A stretch of 64,000 bases of DNA from the NCBI RefSeq assembly GCF_018736045.1, contig NZ_CP076133.1:1984001-2048000 (forward strand). Direction: 5' to 3'. The notes beneath the pieces were generated by a model. That model saw nothing but the letters and a program-made list of their open reading frames with translations, ran no database searches and had not been told where the DNA came from. Both the position numbers and the translations under genes were made by a program. Of the stretch, positions 8,613-16,669 are shown one piece after another. The first letter of the stretch is position 1. Each line of letters begins with the position of its first letter. Source of the DNA: Flammeovirga yaeyamensis (lineage in GTDB: Bacteria > Bacteroidota > Bacteroidia > Cytophagales > Flammeovirgaceae).

Positions 8613-10076
8613 TTACAACTTTCTAGAGATACGCTTCAGCACCAAATAGTCATCCAAAGCGAACTTCGAACAGTCCATACTAATACCACTGTTTTTCACT
8701 CCTAAGTGAGGCAAGTTGATATCGTATTTCACACCGTTTTGTTGTACTTCACCAAATTCCAACGACATCGCTACTGTCTCCAATAACTCCTCGTCTTCTG
8801 TGAATACGTAAGAAGCTAAACCAGCAGTAGAATCATTCGATAGCTCAATCACTTCCTCCAACAAGTTGAATTTCATTACTACGCAAACGGGACCGAAGAC
8901 CTCATGCTGAAGGATACCTGCCTGACGGTTTTCCATCTCGATCACTGTTGGAGCAAAGTAATTTCCTTCACCTTCGATCTTATGTCCACCTGCTAGGATC
9001 TTTCCTCCTTCTCTCACACACTCATCTACAAAGTGTTGTACGGATTTCACTTGTGCTTTATTGGCAAGCGGTCCCATATTGATACCTTCTTCCTGGAAGA
9101 ATCCTAGTTTTGCTGTCTTTGCACTATCAGTTAGTCTGGTGATGAATTCATCATATACTCCTTCCTGAATGAAGAATCTGTTTGGTGCTACGCAAACCTG
9201 ACCTGCGTTTCCTCCAAACTTGATGGCATTGGTGATGCCCAAAGCATCTTCCATATTGCCATCGTTGAACAGAATAAATGGAGCATTACCTCCACATTCC
9301 ATAGAGTATCGTTTAATCGATGTTTTCACCGATTGTTCTATTAGTTTTTGGGCAGTAAAAGTAGAGCCAATCATCGTAATTAAACGAGGTATTGTACTTT
9401 CACACAATGGGATTCCCACATTTTTACGGTCACCACAAAGTACTGTAATTACACCTTTAGGGAAACCTACCTCGTGGGCTAGTTCTGCTATAATTAATGA
9501 GGAAATGGTCGATGATTCTGATGCTTTGATCACGATCGAACATCCTGTAACCAATGCCGGACCTAGTTTAAAACCAAGGTTCAACAATGGGAAGTTCCAA
9601 GCGAGGAAAGCTGCTACAACACCCAATGGTTGATACACCATTCTATGGGAGTGAGTGCCCGCACGGTCATCGATAGTAAAGTTCTCCTTGATTCTCATTT
9701 CATGGGCATAGAATTCTAAGGAATCCGTAATACTCTGAAGGTCTTCTCCTGTTGCCTCCCAAGTTTTACCCATTTCATGACAAACTGCTTCTCTTAGACG
9801 ATCGCCGTTCTCCAGCATCTTCTCACGAAGTTGAAGTACTTTTTCTAAACGCTCCTCTAAGGGAGTATTCGACCATACTTTGAAACCCGCTTCTGCAGCA
9901 TCCAAAGCACGAAGCGTGTCTTCTTTTGTCGCTTGAGCGATTTCACATATTGGCTGATTGTCGTGTGGACATAAAGCCATAAATGTATCACGGTTGGAGC
10001 CGTCTACAAACGCTCCGTCGATATATAATTTTTTGCTTCCGAATTTAAGCAAACTCTTTTCTACTGTCGATTGCAT
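8613..10076 (-). CDS. dauA: NAD(P)-dependent aldehyde dehydrogenase, 3,6-anhydro-D-galactose dehydrogenase (DauA-like)
   Basis: This is a 487-residue member of the aldehyde dehydrogenase superfamily of normal length. Visible motifs are the WNFP loop (N161), IVIKASE for cofactor binding, the GSTFTAQ glycine segment, the general base in MECGGNAPF (E260) and the catalytic Cys in GNAGQVCVAPNR (C295). There is no signal peptide, so it acts in the cytoplasm. In the D-AHG pathway DauA oxidises the aldehyde of 3,6-anhydro-D-galactose to 3,6-anhydro-D-galactonate, the substrate of the neighbouring cycloisomerase. Its start overlaps the end of that gene by 32 bp, so the two are probably translated together. 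Enzyme class is certain; exact substrate is inferred from context. Confidence 0.9.
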   Translation of the reverse strand: MQSTVEKSLLKFGSKKLYIDGAFVDGSNRDTFMALCPHDNQPICEIAQATKEDTLRALDAAEAGFKVWSNTPLEERLEKVLQLREKMLENGDRLREAVCHEMGKTWEATGEDLQSITDSLEFYAHEMRIKENFTIDDRAGTHSHRMVYQPLGVVAAFLAWNFPLLNLGFKLGPALVTGCSIVIKASESSTISSLIIAELAHEVGFPKGVITVLCGDRKNVGIPLCESTIPRLITMIGSTFTAQKLIEQSVKTSIKRYSMECGGNAPFILFNDGNMEDALGITNAIKFGGNAGQVCVAPNRFFIQEGVYDEFITRLTDSAKTAKLGFFQEEGINMGPLANKAQVKSVQHFVDECVREGGKILAGGHKIEGEGNYFAPTVIEMENRQAGILQHEVFGPVCVVMKFNLLEEVIELSNDSTAGLASYVFTEDEELLETVAMSLEFGEVQQNGVKYDINLPHLGVKNSGISMDCSKFALDDYLVLKRISRKL

Positions 10077-11193
10077 ATTTTTCTAGGAATTCTTCGTTTA
10101 CTTCTACACCTAAACCTGGAGTGTTAGGTACTTTTATTTCACCATTGATCACTTCGATGCTTGGTACCGTTACATCGTCTCTCAATGGATTTTCTGTGCG
10201 ATCCAATTCAATCATTGGTGCGTCCATGTACATTCTGCCTGGGTTTTTATCTAGGTTACCCACAAAATGCACGGCAGCACTGATCGCAATCCATGTTCCC
10301 CATGAATGAGGTACAATATCTTTATGGTAAGCTGATGCCAAAGCCGCAATACGTTTTGCTTCTGTCAGACCACCTGTGGCTGCAATATCAGGTTGGGCAA
10401 TATCCACACAATCGTTATCAAACAGTCGTTTGAAACCGTGTTTATGATATTCACACTCACCACCAGCAATTGGAATTGTCGTGTTCTCCTTTAGCTTTTT
10501 ATAACCGTTGTAGTCTTCAGGGTGAACCGGCTCCTCAAACCAACCAATATTCAGATGCTCAATCTTTTTAGCCAATTCCAATGCTTCTCTATAATTGTAA
10601 GCATGGTTGGAATCGATCATTAATTTCACATCATCACCCAGTGCTTCTTTAAGCAGATTTACATAATGCAAGTCCTTTTCAAGACCCAAACCTACTTTCA
10701 TTTTTGCTGCTTTAAAGCCACTTCTTTTGTAGAATTCAGCTTCTTTTCTTAGATCATCATCCAAGGTTGGTGAATCTGTAAAGTAGAAGCCTGTAGCATA
10801 TGGGTGAATTACTGGATTCTTTACGCCTCCAAGCAATACTGAAACAGGTTGGTTCAACACCTTCCCTTTACAATCCCAAATCGCTAAATCGATGGCTGAG
10901 ATTGCCGCGTTAAAGATGCCACTTCTACCAAAATCAAGTGATCTTAGGTACATCACTTGCCAAATTTTTTCGTTTTCCAAAACGTTCTCGCCAATCACGA
11001 AAGGTTTGAAAAACTCTATCCCCTGCTTGATCATATCCGCAGGGCCATAACCTTCTCCCCATCCGTATGTTCCGTCTTCCAAGGTGATTTTCACCAAACA
11101 GATTTTACGTGAGGCGTAGTGCCACTGGGAAAAGAAAAACGGTGTTTCTAAGTCCTGTGACAATACAAAAGGTTGAATATCTATTATTTTCAT
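10045..11193 (-). CDS. dauB: Enolase-superfamily 3,6-anhydro-D-galactonate cycloisomerase (DauB-like)
   Basis: This is a 382-residue protein of the mandelate racemase subgroup of the enolase superfamily. It shows the K-x-K base pair (K164-M-K166), metal ligands in MIDSNHAYN (D194), WFEEP (E220/E221) and GGECEY (E246), and the Asp-His dyad in QPDIAATGG (D269) and VPHSWGT (H296). It is predicted to open the anhydro ring of 3,6-anhydro-D-galactonate to give 2-keto-3-deoxy-D-galactonate in the cytoplasm. A galactonate dehydratase or L-AHG cycloisomerase would look similar, but the flanking dehydrogenase, DgoK-type kinase and GH127 favour the D-AHG role. It starts 11 bp after the transporter gene. 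Confidence 0.88.
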   Translation of the reverse strand: MKIIDIQPFVLSQDLETPFFFSQWHYASRKICLVKITLEDGTYGWGEGYGPADMIKQGIEFFKPFVIGENVLENEKIWQVMYLRSLDFGRSGIFNAAISAIDLAIWDCKGKVLNQPVSVLLGGVKNPVIHPYATGFYFTDSPTLDDDLRKEAEFYKRSGFKAAKMKVGLGLEKDLHYVNLLKEALGDDVKLMIDSNHAYNYREALELAKKIEHLNIGWFEEPVHPEDYNGYKKLKENTTIPIAGGECEYHKHGFKRLFDNDCVDIAQPDIAATGGLTEAKRIAALASAYHKDIVPHSWGTWIAISAAVHFVGNLDKNPGRMYMDAPMIELDRTENPLRDDVTVPSIEVINGEIKVPNTPGLGVEVNEEFLEKYAIDSRKEFA

Positions 11194-11204
11194 TTTCTTA
11201 TTTT

Positions 11205-12254
11205 TTAAGCATTCGCATACCCCAACACACAGATCGCAAAGATCAACACACCCAAACCACCTAATAATATCTTAAATGGTCCACTTGCATTCTTCCACTC
11301 TCCAGAACGGTAACCCCATACATTACTCACGATTAGAGAGATACCCAACATCATTGGCCAACCGACTACAGGGCCTAAATCGCCCATGGCTGCGGCTCCT
11401 TGACCGTATACTCCCAAGGCAGCAAACCAGAATAAACCAGCGGCTACTGACCAGAAATATGCTTTCTTGCCTCCTGCTACTTTAAATGATCCAAAAGTGT
11501 TATTCGATGCCATTTTGAATAAGGCAAAACCTGCATTCATAATGTAGGCACCGATAAGTACCACTACCCAAGCGACCAAACTAGCATCTGTTGGATTTGC
11601 TCCATATTTCGTTGATGCCAATTCTGCTACCGGCAAAGCATTAGAGAAACCTACGTTTAACAAAGCAGATAAAACACCACTTGTAACAGCAATAGCAACA
11701 CCTGTCTTGATCGATTTTTTAGGAGCTGTTTTCGGAGGAGCAGCTACTAGCACATCTCCATCTTCCTCTACTTCTTCTTCAGCAACTGCATTTTGTACTT
11801 TATCTCTTTTTACCCCGGCTATGGCAGTAATACCAACACCCACAAGTAAGAAAGCAACACCTACTAATACTATATTAAAATTGGCTGGCAGTTCTTCCAT
11901 TTGGAACATCGGAATCAAAGAGCCTACCGAAGCAGCAAGACCCATAACGATACCGTAAGTAATACTCACACCAGTGTATTCTACTGATACACCGAATAGA
12001 ATACCACCTATCCCCCAAAGAAAGCCAAATAACATTGCCATAAATAAGACGTTTGTTGCCGTCTCAGAGATAATAGTAAATGTTTCTGGTACTGCGATGT
12101 AAGACCAGATCATTGGGAAAGCAATCATTGCCACCGTTGCGTGAACGATCCACCAATTCTCCCATTTAACGGGAGCGATATGTTTCATTCCTAACCCAAA
12201 TGTACCCTGAAAAAATGAGGCACATAAGATTAAGACAATAGCTAAAGTATTCAT
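11205..12254 (-). CDS. RhaT-like sugar:proton symporter, candidate anhydrogalactose permease
   Basis: This is a 349-residue integral inner-membrane protein with about ten hydrophobic segments. The opening MNTLAIVLILCASFFQGTFG, the phrase VKWENWWIVHA and the length resemble the L-rhamnose/proton symporter RhaT family of the drug/metabolite transporter superfamily. A charged loop at about residues 157-190 (EEEVEEDG, then a Pro/Lys-rich stretch) divides the two five-helix halves and is longer than expected. It sits between the glycosidase and the cytoplasmic pathway genes, so it probably brings free D-AHG, or another monosaccharide released by GH127, across the inner membrane. Substrate is inferred from position only. 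Confidence 0.82.
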   Translation of the reverse strand: MNTLAIVLILCASFFQGTFGLGMKHIAPVKWENWWIVHATVAMIAFPMIWSYIAVPETFTIISETATNVLFMAMLFGFLWGIGGILFGVSVEYTGVSITYGIVMGLAASVGSLIPMFQMEELPANFNIVLVGVAFLLVGVGITAIAGVKRDKVQNAVAEEEVEEDGDVLVAAPPKTAPKKSIKTGVAIAVTSGVLSALLNVGFSNALPVAELASTKYGANPTDASLVAWVVVLIGAYIMNAGFALFKMASNNTFGSFKVAGGKKAYFWSVAAGLFWFAALGVYGQGAAAMGDLGPVVGWPMMLGISLIVSNVWGYRSGEWKNASGPFKILLGGLGVLIFAICVLGYANA

Positions 12255-12308
12255 TGTTGTTTATTTATAAGCTCAACTCAGATGAGTAATTGATTTAATA
12301 CCTAGAAA

Positions 12309-12333
12309 GGACGTTGCAATGCAACGTCCCTAC
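12309..12333 (-). repeat. REP-like hairpin with 5' GTAG
   Basis: Perfect 9-bp stem GGACGTTGC / GCAACGTCC around AAT. On the minus strand, which is the operon strand, it is preceded directly by GTAG (plus CTAC 12330-12333). It lies in the 83-bp gap between the GH127 and transporter genes. Confidence 0.65.
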
Positions 12334-12337
12334 TAGA

Positions 12338-14380
12338 TTATAAGTTATTCCAGATCACTGGTAAGAAAACAGTCATTTCTGATTGTCCTCTATTTGACCA
12401 TGAGAAGTAAGGTACCATTTTGATTTTAGCGTCTTTAAAATCTGGCTTGCTTACTTTAGAGTACATACTCGACTCAATCTTATGATCATTTCTAATCAAC
12501 ATAGGTGCTTCAATTGTAGCCACACCTCCTAATAGATCTTTGTTGTAGTTTACTTTAAAATCAGAACCACCTTTCACATAGATGTCCAAGATCTTAGTAT
12601 CTTGAGGTAGATCTGGTGTTTCTACACAGTACACAATTGGTCCACGTTTAACAGCTACTTGATTTCTCGCTTCCTCTACTAACGGATTGGCCTCTACTAA
12701 AGTCACCTCCATTGGCATATCAATCGTAATGATGTCTCCTTTCTTCCAAGTTCTATTAATTACTGCAAACTCTCCCGCTTTTACTTTAGCATCTACAGCT
12801 TCACCATTAACTTTCACCGTAGTTCCATATGCCCAATCTGGAATTCTGAACATCATATCGAAAGGCTTTTTCTTTGCTTTCTCTACCGTGATGTTCACTA
12901 GACCTTCCCAAGGGTAATTCGTTACTTGGTTTAAGATCAAAGTTGATCCATCTTCTAATTTAGTTTCTAATCTGTTTCCTCCATAAAGATTCACTGATAT
13001 CCCATTTTCAGATAAACTGTACGCCCAGTTCGACGATTTTGCTACCGTTCTCACAATGTTTGGAGGACAGCAGAAACATTCTAAATAGGGTTCTCTATGA
13101 GGAGTTTCTGTATTTGTATTCGATTCACCATACTCTCTAGCACCATCCACCATTCTTAATGGATTAGAGTAGAAGTAGTCTTTACCTTCGATCGAAATAC
13201 CTGATAAACCAGAGTTGAATAATACCAATTCCATAATATCAGCATATTTAGATTCACCGTGTAAACCTAACATTCTGTAAGAGAACATAGAATTACAAAC
13301 GTTGGCACAAGTCTCGTTATATGCTGTTGTGTTCGGCATCATGTAAGCATCGATAAAACCTTCTTCGATTTTATCCTTAGAAGTCGATGCACCATAGTGT
13401 GCCTGACCTACCGCACCTGTAACATACATTTTCTTGTCTGTTACATTTTCCCAAAGGCGATCCAATGCATCTACTAATGCTTTTTCACCTGTCTCTGCTG
13501 CAACATCGGCCGCACCTGCGTAGTAATATAATGCCAATACAGCGTGACCTACTGCTTCTTTCGACTCACGAAGTGGCACTCTTTCCTGTACCATATCACC
13601 GATAGGATACCCAACTGTTTCCGGTGTATCTTCAATTTTATAAGTACCTCTATTATTGATAAACGTCTCCGCTAATTTCAAGTACTTCTCGTCGCCGACA
13701 GTTCTGTACATTTCTACCAATCCCATGATTTGAGTTTGGTTGAAACCAAAACGACCGTATCTTCTTTCGCCAGTACTAAATACAGAATACAAGTGGTCTG
13801 CATGCTTAATAGCGATATTTAAGAAGTTATCTTGTCCCGTAATTCTATGGTGAATACAAGCCGACGTTAATAAGTGACCTGTATTGTACATTTCGTGGTA
13901 CTTACGGTTTTCGTAACGATCCACTTTATCGTTTAATTGCACTTGCGTTTGTAGGTATCCATCTTCAGCTTGTGCTTTAGCGATGATCTCGATGTAATTA
14001 TCGATTTCCTTTCTTAGGTTTTCATCACCGTTTTGAGCGTATACATACATTGCCGCTTCCATCCATTTGTAGAAGTCACCGTCATGCCAACGCATCCCTT
14101 TGTGCTTCCCATCTTTTAATCCGGCTGCAATTTTAAAGTTGTTTAAGGCATGTCCAACCTCACCAGTCAACACCTCACCCATATAAGGAACCATTGCGTG
14201 TTCAGCGGTATGGAATCTGTCTGCCCAAAAACCTTCTGTCCATTTACAATCTCCGATATTAATGGATTTTAGCTCTACATGCTTCGTATTTTGTTGTCCA
14301 AGGATACCCTTGTTTTCTTGTGCTACCGACGATGTACTCACCATCGCTGCTGCACAAATAACTGCAAGTAACTTTTTCAT
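12338..14380 (-). CDS. GH127-family glycosidase, candidate exo-alpha-1,3-(3,6-anhydro)-D-galactosidase
   Basis: This is a 680-residue protein with a cleavable signal peptide (cleavage near residue 20, SSVAQ). It carries the family's (alpha/alpha)6-barrel hallmarks: MRWHDGDFYKWMEA, YHEMYNTGHL, the metal/catalytic segment YNETCANVCN (E356, C358, C362) and the ECFCCPPN box (C435, C437, C438). GH127 was founded on beta-L-arabinofuranosidases (old name DUF1680). Members in carrageenan loci of marine Bacteroidota remove 3,6-anhydro-D-galactose from the non-reducing end of oligosaccharides. As first gene of the operon that degrades D-AHG, this specificity is the best inference. It acts outside the cytoplasm, probably in the periplasm, on desulfated oligosaccharides. 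Confidence 0.9.
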   Translation of the reverse strand: MKKLLAVICAAAMVSTSSVAQENKGILGQQNTKHVELKSINIGDCKWTEGFWADRFHTAEHAMVPYMGEVLTGEVGHALNNFKIAAGLKDGKHKGMRWHDGDFYKWMEAAMYVYAQNGDENLRKEIDNYIEIIAKAQAEDGYLQTQVQLNDKVDRYENRKYHEMYNTGHLLTSACIHHRITGQDNFLNIAIKHADHLYSVFSTGERRYGRFGFNQTQIMGLVEMYRTVGDEKYLKLAETFINNRGTYKIEDTPETVGYPIGDMVQERVPLRESKEAVGHAVLALYYYAGAADVAAETGEKALVDALDRLWENVTDKKMYVTGAVGQAHYGASTSKDKIEEGFIDAYMMPNTTAYNETCANVCNSMFSYRMLGLHGESKYADIMELVLFNSGLSGISIEGKDYFYSNPLRMVDGAREYGESNTNTETPHREPYLECFCCPPNIVRTVAKSSNWAYSLSENGISVNLYGGNRLETKLEDGSTLILNQVTNYPWEGLVNITVEKAKKKPFDMMFRIPDWAYGTTVKVNGEAVDAKVKAGEFAVINRTWKKGDIITIDMPMEVTLVEANPLVEEARNQVAVKRGPIVYCVETPDLPQDTKILDIYVKGGSDFKVNYNKDLLGGVATIEAPMLIRNDHKIESSMYSKVSKPDFKDAKIKMVPYFSWSNRGQSEMTVFLPVIWNNL

Positions 14381-15010
14381 TTCTATTATAAGAGTTATTG
14401 TTAATTATCTATTTTGAATAGCTGCCTTAACAAATTGAATAAATTGTATTTTTATTGTTTGTTCTATTTAATTCTATTGATGTGGGATCTAGAATTATCT
14501 ACAACACAAAATTAATTTGAGACAGTTCGAAGCGGGTTTCTTTGCATTAAATAATTGTTGCAATGGGTAAAGGGGTGAAAAATTGATAATGAAAATTTGG
14601 GCTACCAATACGGCCTATTCAACAGAAAATCATGGTTTATGATAGTATAAAAGTGATTTATTTAGATATACTAAGGGGGTTTTTAGGTTGTTTTTTATGT
14701 AACTATCCGTTTTAACTTAAAGTCACATCAACGTTTTTCTCATTTTTTATTGGTGATGATTTTTTTGTTGATTTTTTCTCGATGATCATCAATTAATCTG
14801 GAAAATTGTACTATTTCGATACTTAGAAACACATCACTCCTACCCACAAACTACTTGATGTTCATTTCTAGTCTAGTCTTTCAAATTAATTTTCTATCCT
14901 CCTTCCCACCGATTTTTTGATATTTACTTTCAACAACATCCTTTTGATCAACAACACTCACAAAACTGATTTACCCCACGATATTGGCTACGAACAAAAC
15001 AAACTAAAAA
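14381..15010. promoter_or_regulatory. Divergent promoter region of the dau operon and the sulfatase/oxidoreductase pair
   Basis: These 630 bp between divergent genes hold no credible ORF and are very AT-rich with many T tracts. They must contain the promoters of both operons. The 15-mer at 14716-14730, reading TTAAAGTCAC-A-TCAA, also occurs with one difference on the minus strand of the susC/HTCS intergenic region (about 26771-26785). It is a candidate regulator site; no promoter elements were assigned with confidence. Confidence 0.5.
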
Positions 15011-16660
15011 ATGAAATTGAAATTCTTATTACTCATCGTTTGTGGCGTTTCTTTATTCTCTTCATGCAAACAAGAAGTAGCACAGAAAAGGAAGCCCAAC
15101 ATCTTATTTATCTCTATCGACGACCTTCGACCGGAGATGAGTTCCTACGACAATAGTATGGCTATTACGCCTAATATCGACAAGCTTTCGAAGCAAGGAA
15201 CACAGTTCAATAGAGCCTATTGTCAGCAAGCTATTTGTAGTCCGTCTAGAGCTAGTTTAATGACGGGTGCTCGTCCGGAAACCATTAACGTGATCGAGAA
15301 CTATACGTATTTTAGAGACGAGAATCCCGATATTATCACGCTTCCACAACATTTTAAAGACCATGGTTATACTACAATTAATTGTGGCAAAGTGTATCAT
15401 GCGAAATACAACGATCCAGGTTTATCTTGGTCGATGAAGCCTGATAAATCCTTAATTAAAAATACTTTAAAAGGACTTGTTGGTGGATATATCGATCCTA
15501 AAAATCAAGAGATCTTTAAGAAGAATAAATCGGCCATGATTAAAAAGTATGGCGATAAAGCAAAATACGGATTGGGATTAGGTCCAGCTTTCGAATGCAT
15601 GGACGTTCCCGATAATCAATATATCGATGGATACGTGACCGATTTAGCTATTGCGAACATCAAAAAGATTGTTGAGGAAGATCCTGAAAAGCCTTTCTTT
15701 ATGGGATTAGGATATATCGCCCCTCACCTCAACTTTATTGCTCCTAAGAAATATTGGGATTTATACGACCGTAACGATATTGAATTGGCAGAAAACAATA
15801 CGGCTCCAGAAAACGGTGCGGCTATGGGGTTACATGCTTCTTTTGAGCTTAGAACAAGAGCCAATATTCCAAACAAAGGTGATATTCCAGATAGCTTGGC
15901 TTTAGAATTAAAACACGCCTATTTGGCCACTTCTAGTTATGTAGATGCTCAAATTGGAAAAGTATTGGACTTCCTTAAAGAAGAAGGATTATTGGAGAAT
16001 ACTATCGTGATGGTTTGGTCTGACCACGGTTACCACTTAGGCGAAATGGGTATTTGGGGAAAAGCAACTAACTACGAAATCGCTACTCGTGTCCCTTTAG
16101 TGGTTTGGAGTCCTTTCCAAAACGATAAAACTAGAGGACAATCATCAAATGCGCTGGTTGAATTGGTAGATATGTACCCTACTTTGTGTGATATGGCCGG
16201 GTTGCCAAAGCCTGAACATTTGGAAGGAACATCATTTACTCCATTATTAGGTCAACCAAACTTACCTTGGAAAGAAGCGGTGTTTAGTCAGTTCCCAACA
16301 CCTGCATTGAGAGAATGGGCGGCGAATCCTTTATCGGAAGGAATGAGAGAAACTTATTTTGGTCCACTCATCGAAGAGGTGGAGCAAGAAATCAAAGATC
16401 AGATGAAAGAGGAATGGGATCGTGCCTTGTTCGAAAATGATATTATGGGGTACAGTATGCGTACCAATGATTATAGAATGATCGTTTGGAAGAATAGAAA
16501 AGCACCTAATGAAGCCCCTATTTTTATCGAACTATTTGATCATAAAAACGACCCAAAAGAAACTAAAAACATTGCCGATGAACGTCCTGAACTAGTGCAA
16601 CAACTTATGCTACAATTTGATAAAGGATGGAAAGGAAATGTGCCTCAACAACAATCATAA
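15011..16660 (+). CDS. S1-family sulfatase lipoprotein, paralogue of the 5091 sulfatase
   Basis: This is a 549-residue S1 sulfatase with lipoprotein signal (LFSSC, Cys 19), metal strand ILFISIDDLRPE, formylglycine motif C76-S-P-S-R and the SDHGYHLGEMGIWGKATNYE segment. It is collinear with the sulfatase at 5091 and most motifs are identical, but the segment at about residues 155-190 differs, so the substrate may differ slightly. It is the first gene of a plus-strand pair; the oxidoreductase gene follows after 9 bp. Iduronate-2-sulfatase-like, probably subfamily S1_7, with carrageenan-type oligosaccharides the likely substrate. Confidence 0.93.
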   Translation: MKLKFLLLIVCGVSLFSSCKQEVAQKRKPNILFISIDDLRPEMSSYDNSMAITPNIDKLSKQGTQFNRAYCQQAICSPSRASLMTGARPETINVIENYTYFRDENPDIITLPQHFKDHGYTTINCGKVYHAKYNDPGLSWSMKPDKSLIKNTLKGLVGGYIDPKNQEIFKKNKSAMIKKYGDKAKYGLGLGPAFECMDVPDNQYIDGYVTDLAIANIKKIVEEDPEKPFFMGLGYIAPHLNFIAPKKYWDLYDRNDIELAENNTAPENGAAMGLHASFELRTRANIPNKGDIPDSLALELKHAYLATSSYVDAQIGKVLDFLKEEGLLENTIVMVWSDHGYHLGEMGIWGKATNYEIATRVPLVVWSPFQNDKTRGQSSNALVELVDMYPTLCDMAGLPKPEHLEGTSFTPLLGQPNLPWKEAVFSQFPTPALREWAANPLSEGMRETYFGPLIEEVEQEIKDQMKEEWDRALFENDIMGYSMRTNDYRMIVWKNRKAPNEAPIFIELFDHKNDPKETKNIADERPELVQQLMLQFDKGWKGNVPQQQS

Positions 16661-16669
16661 AAAGGTGAA

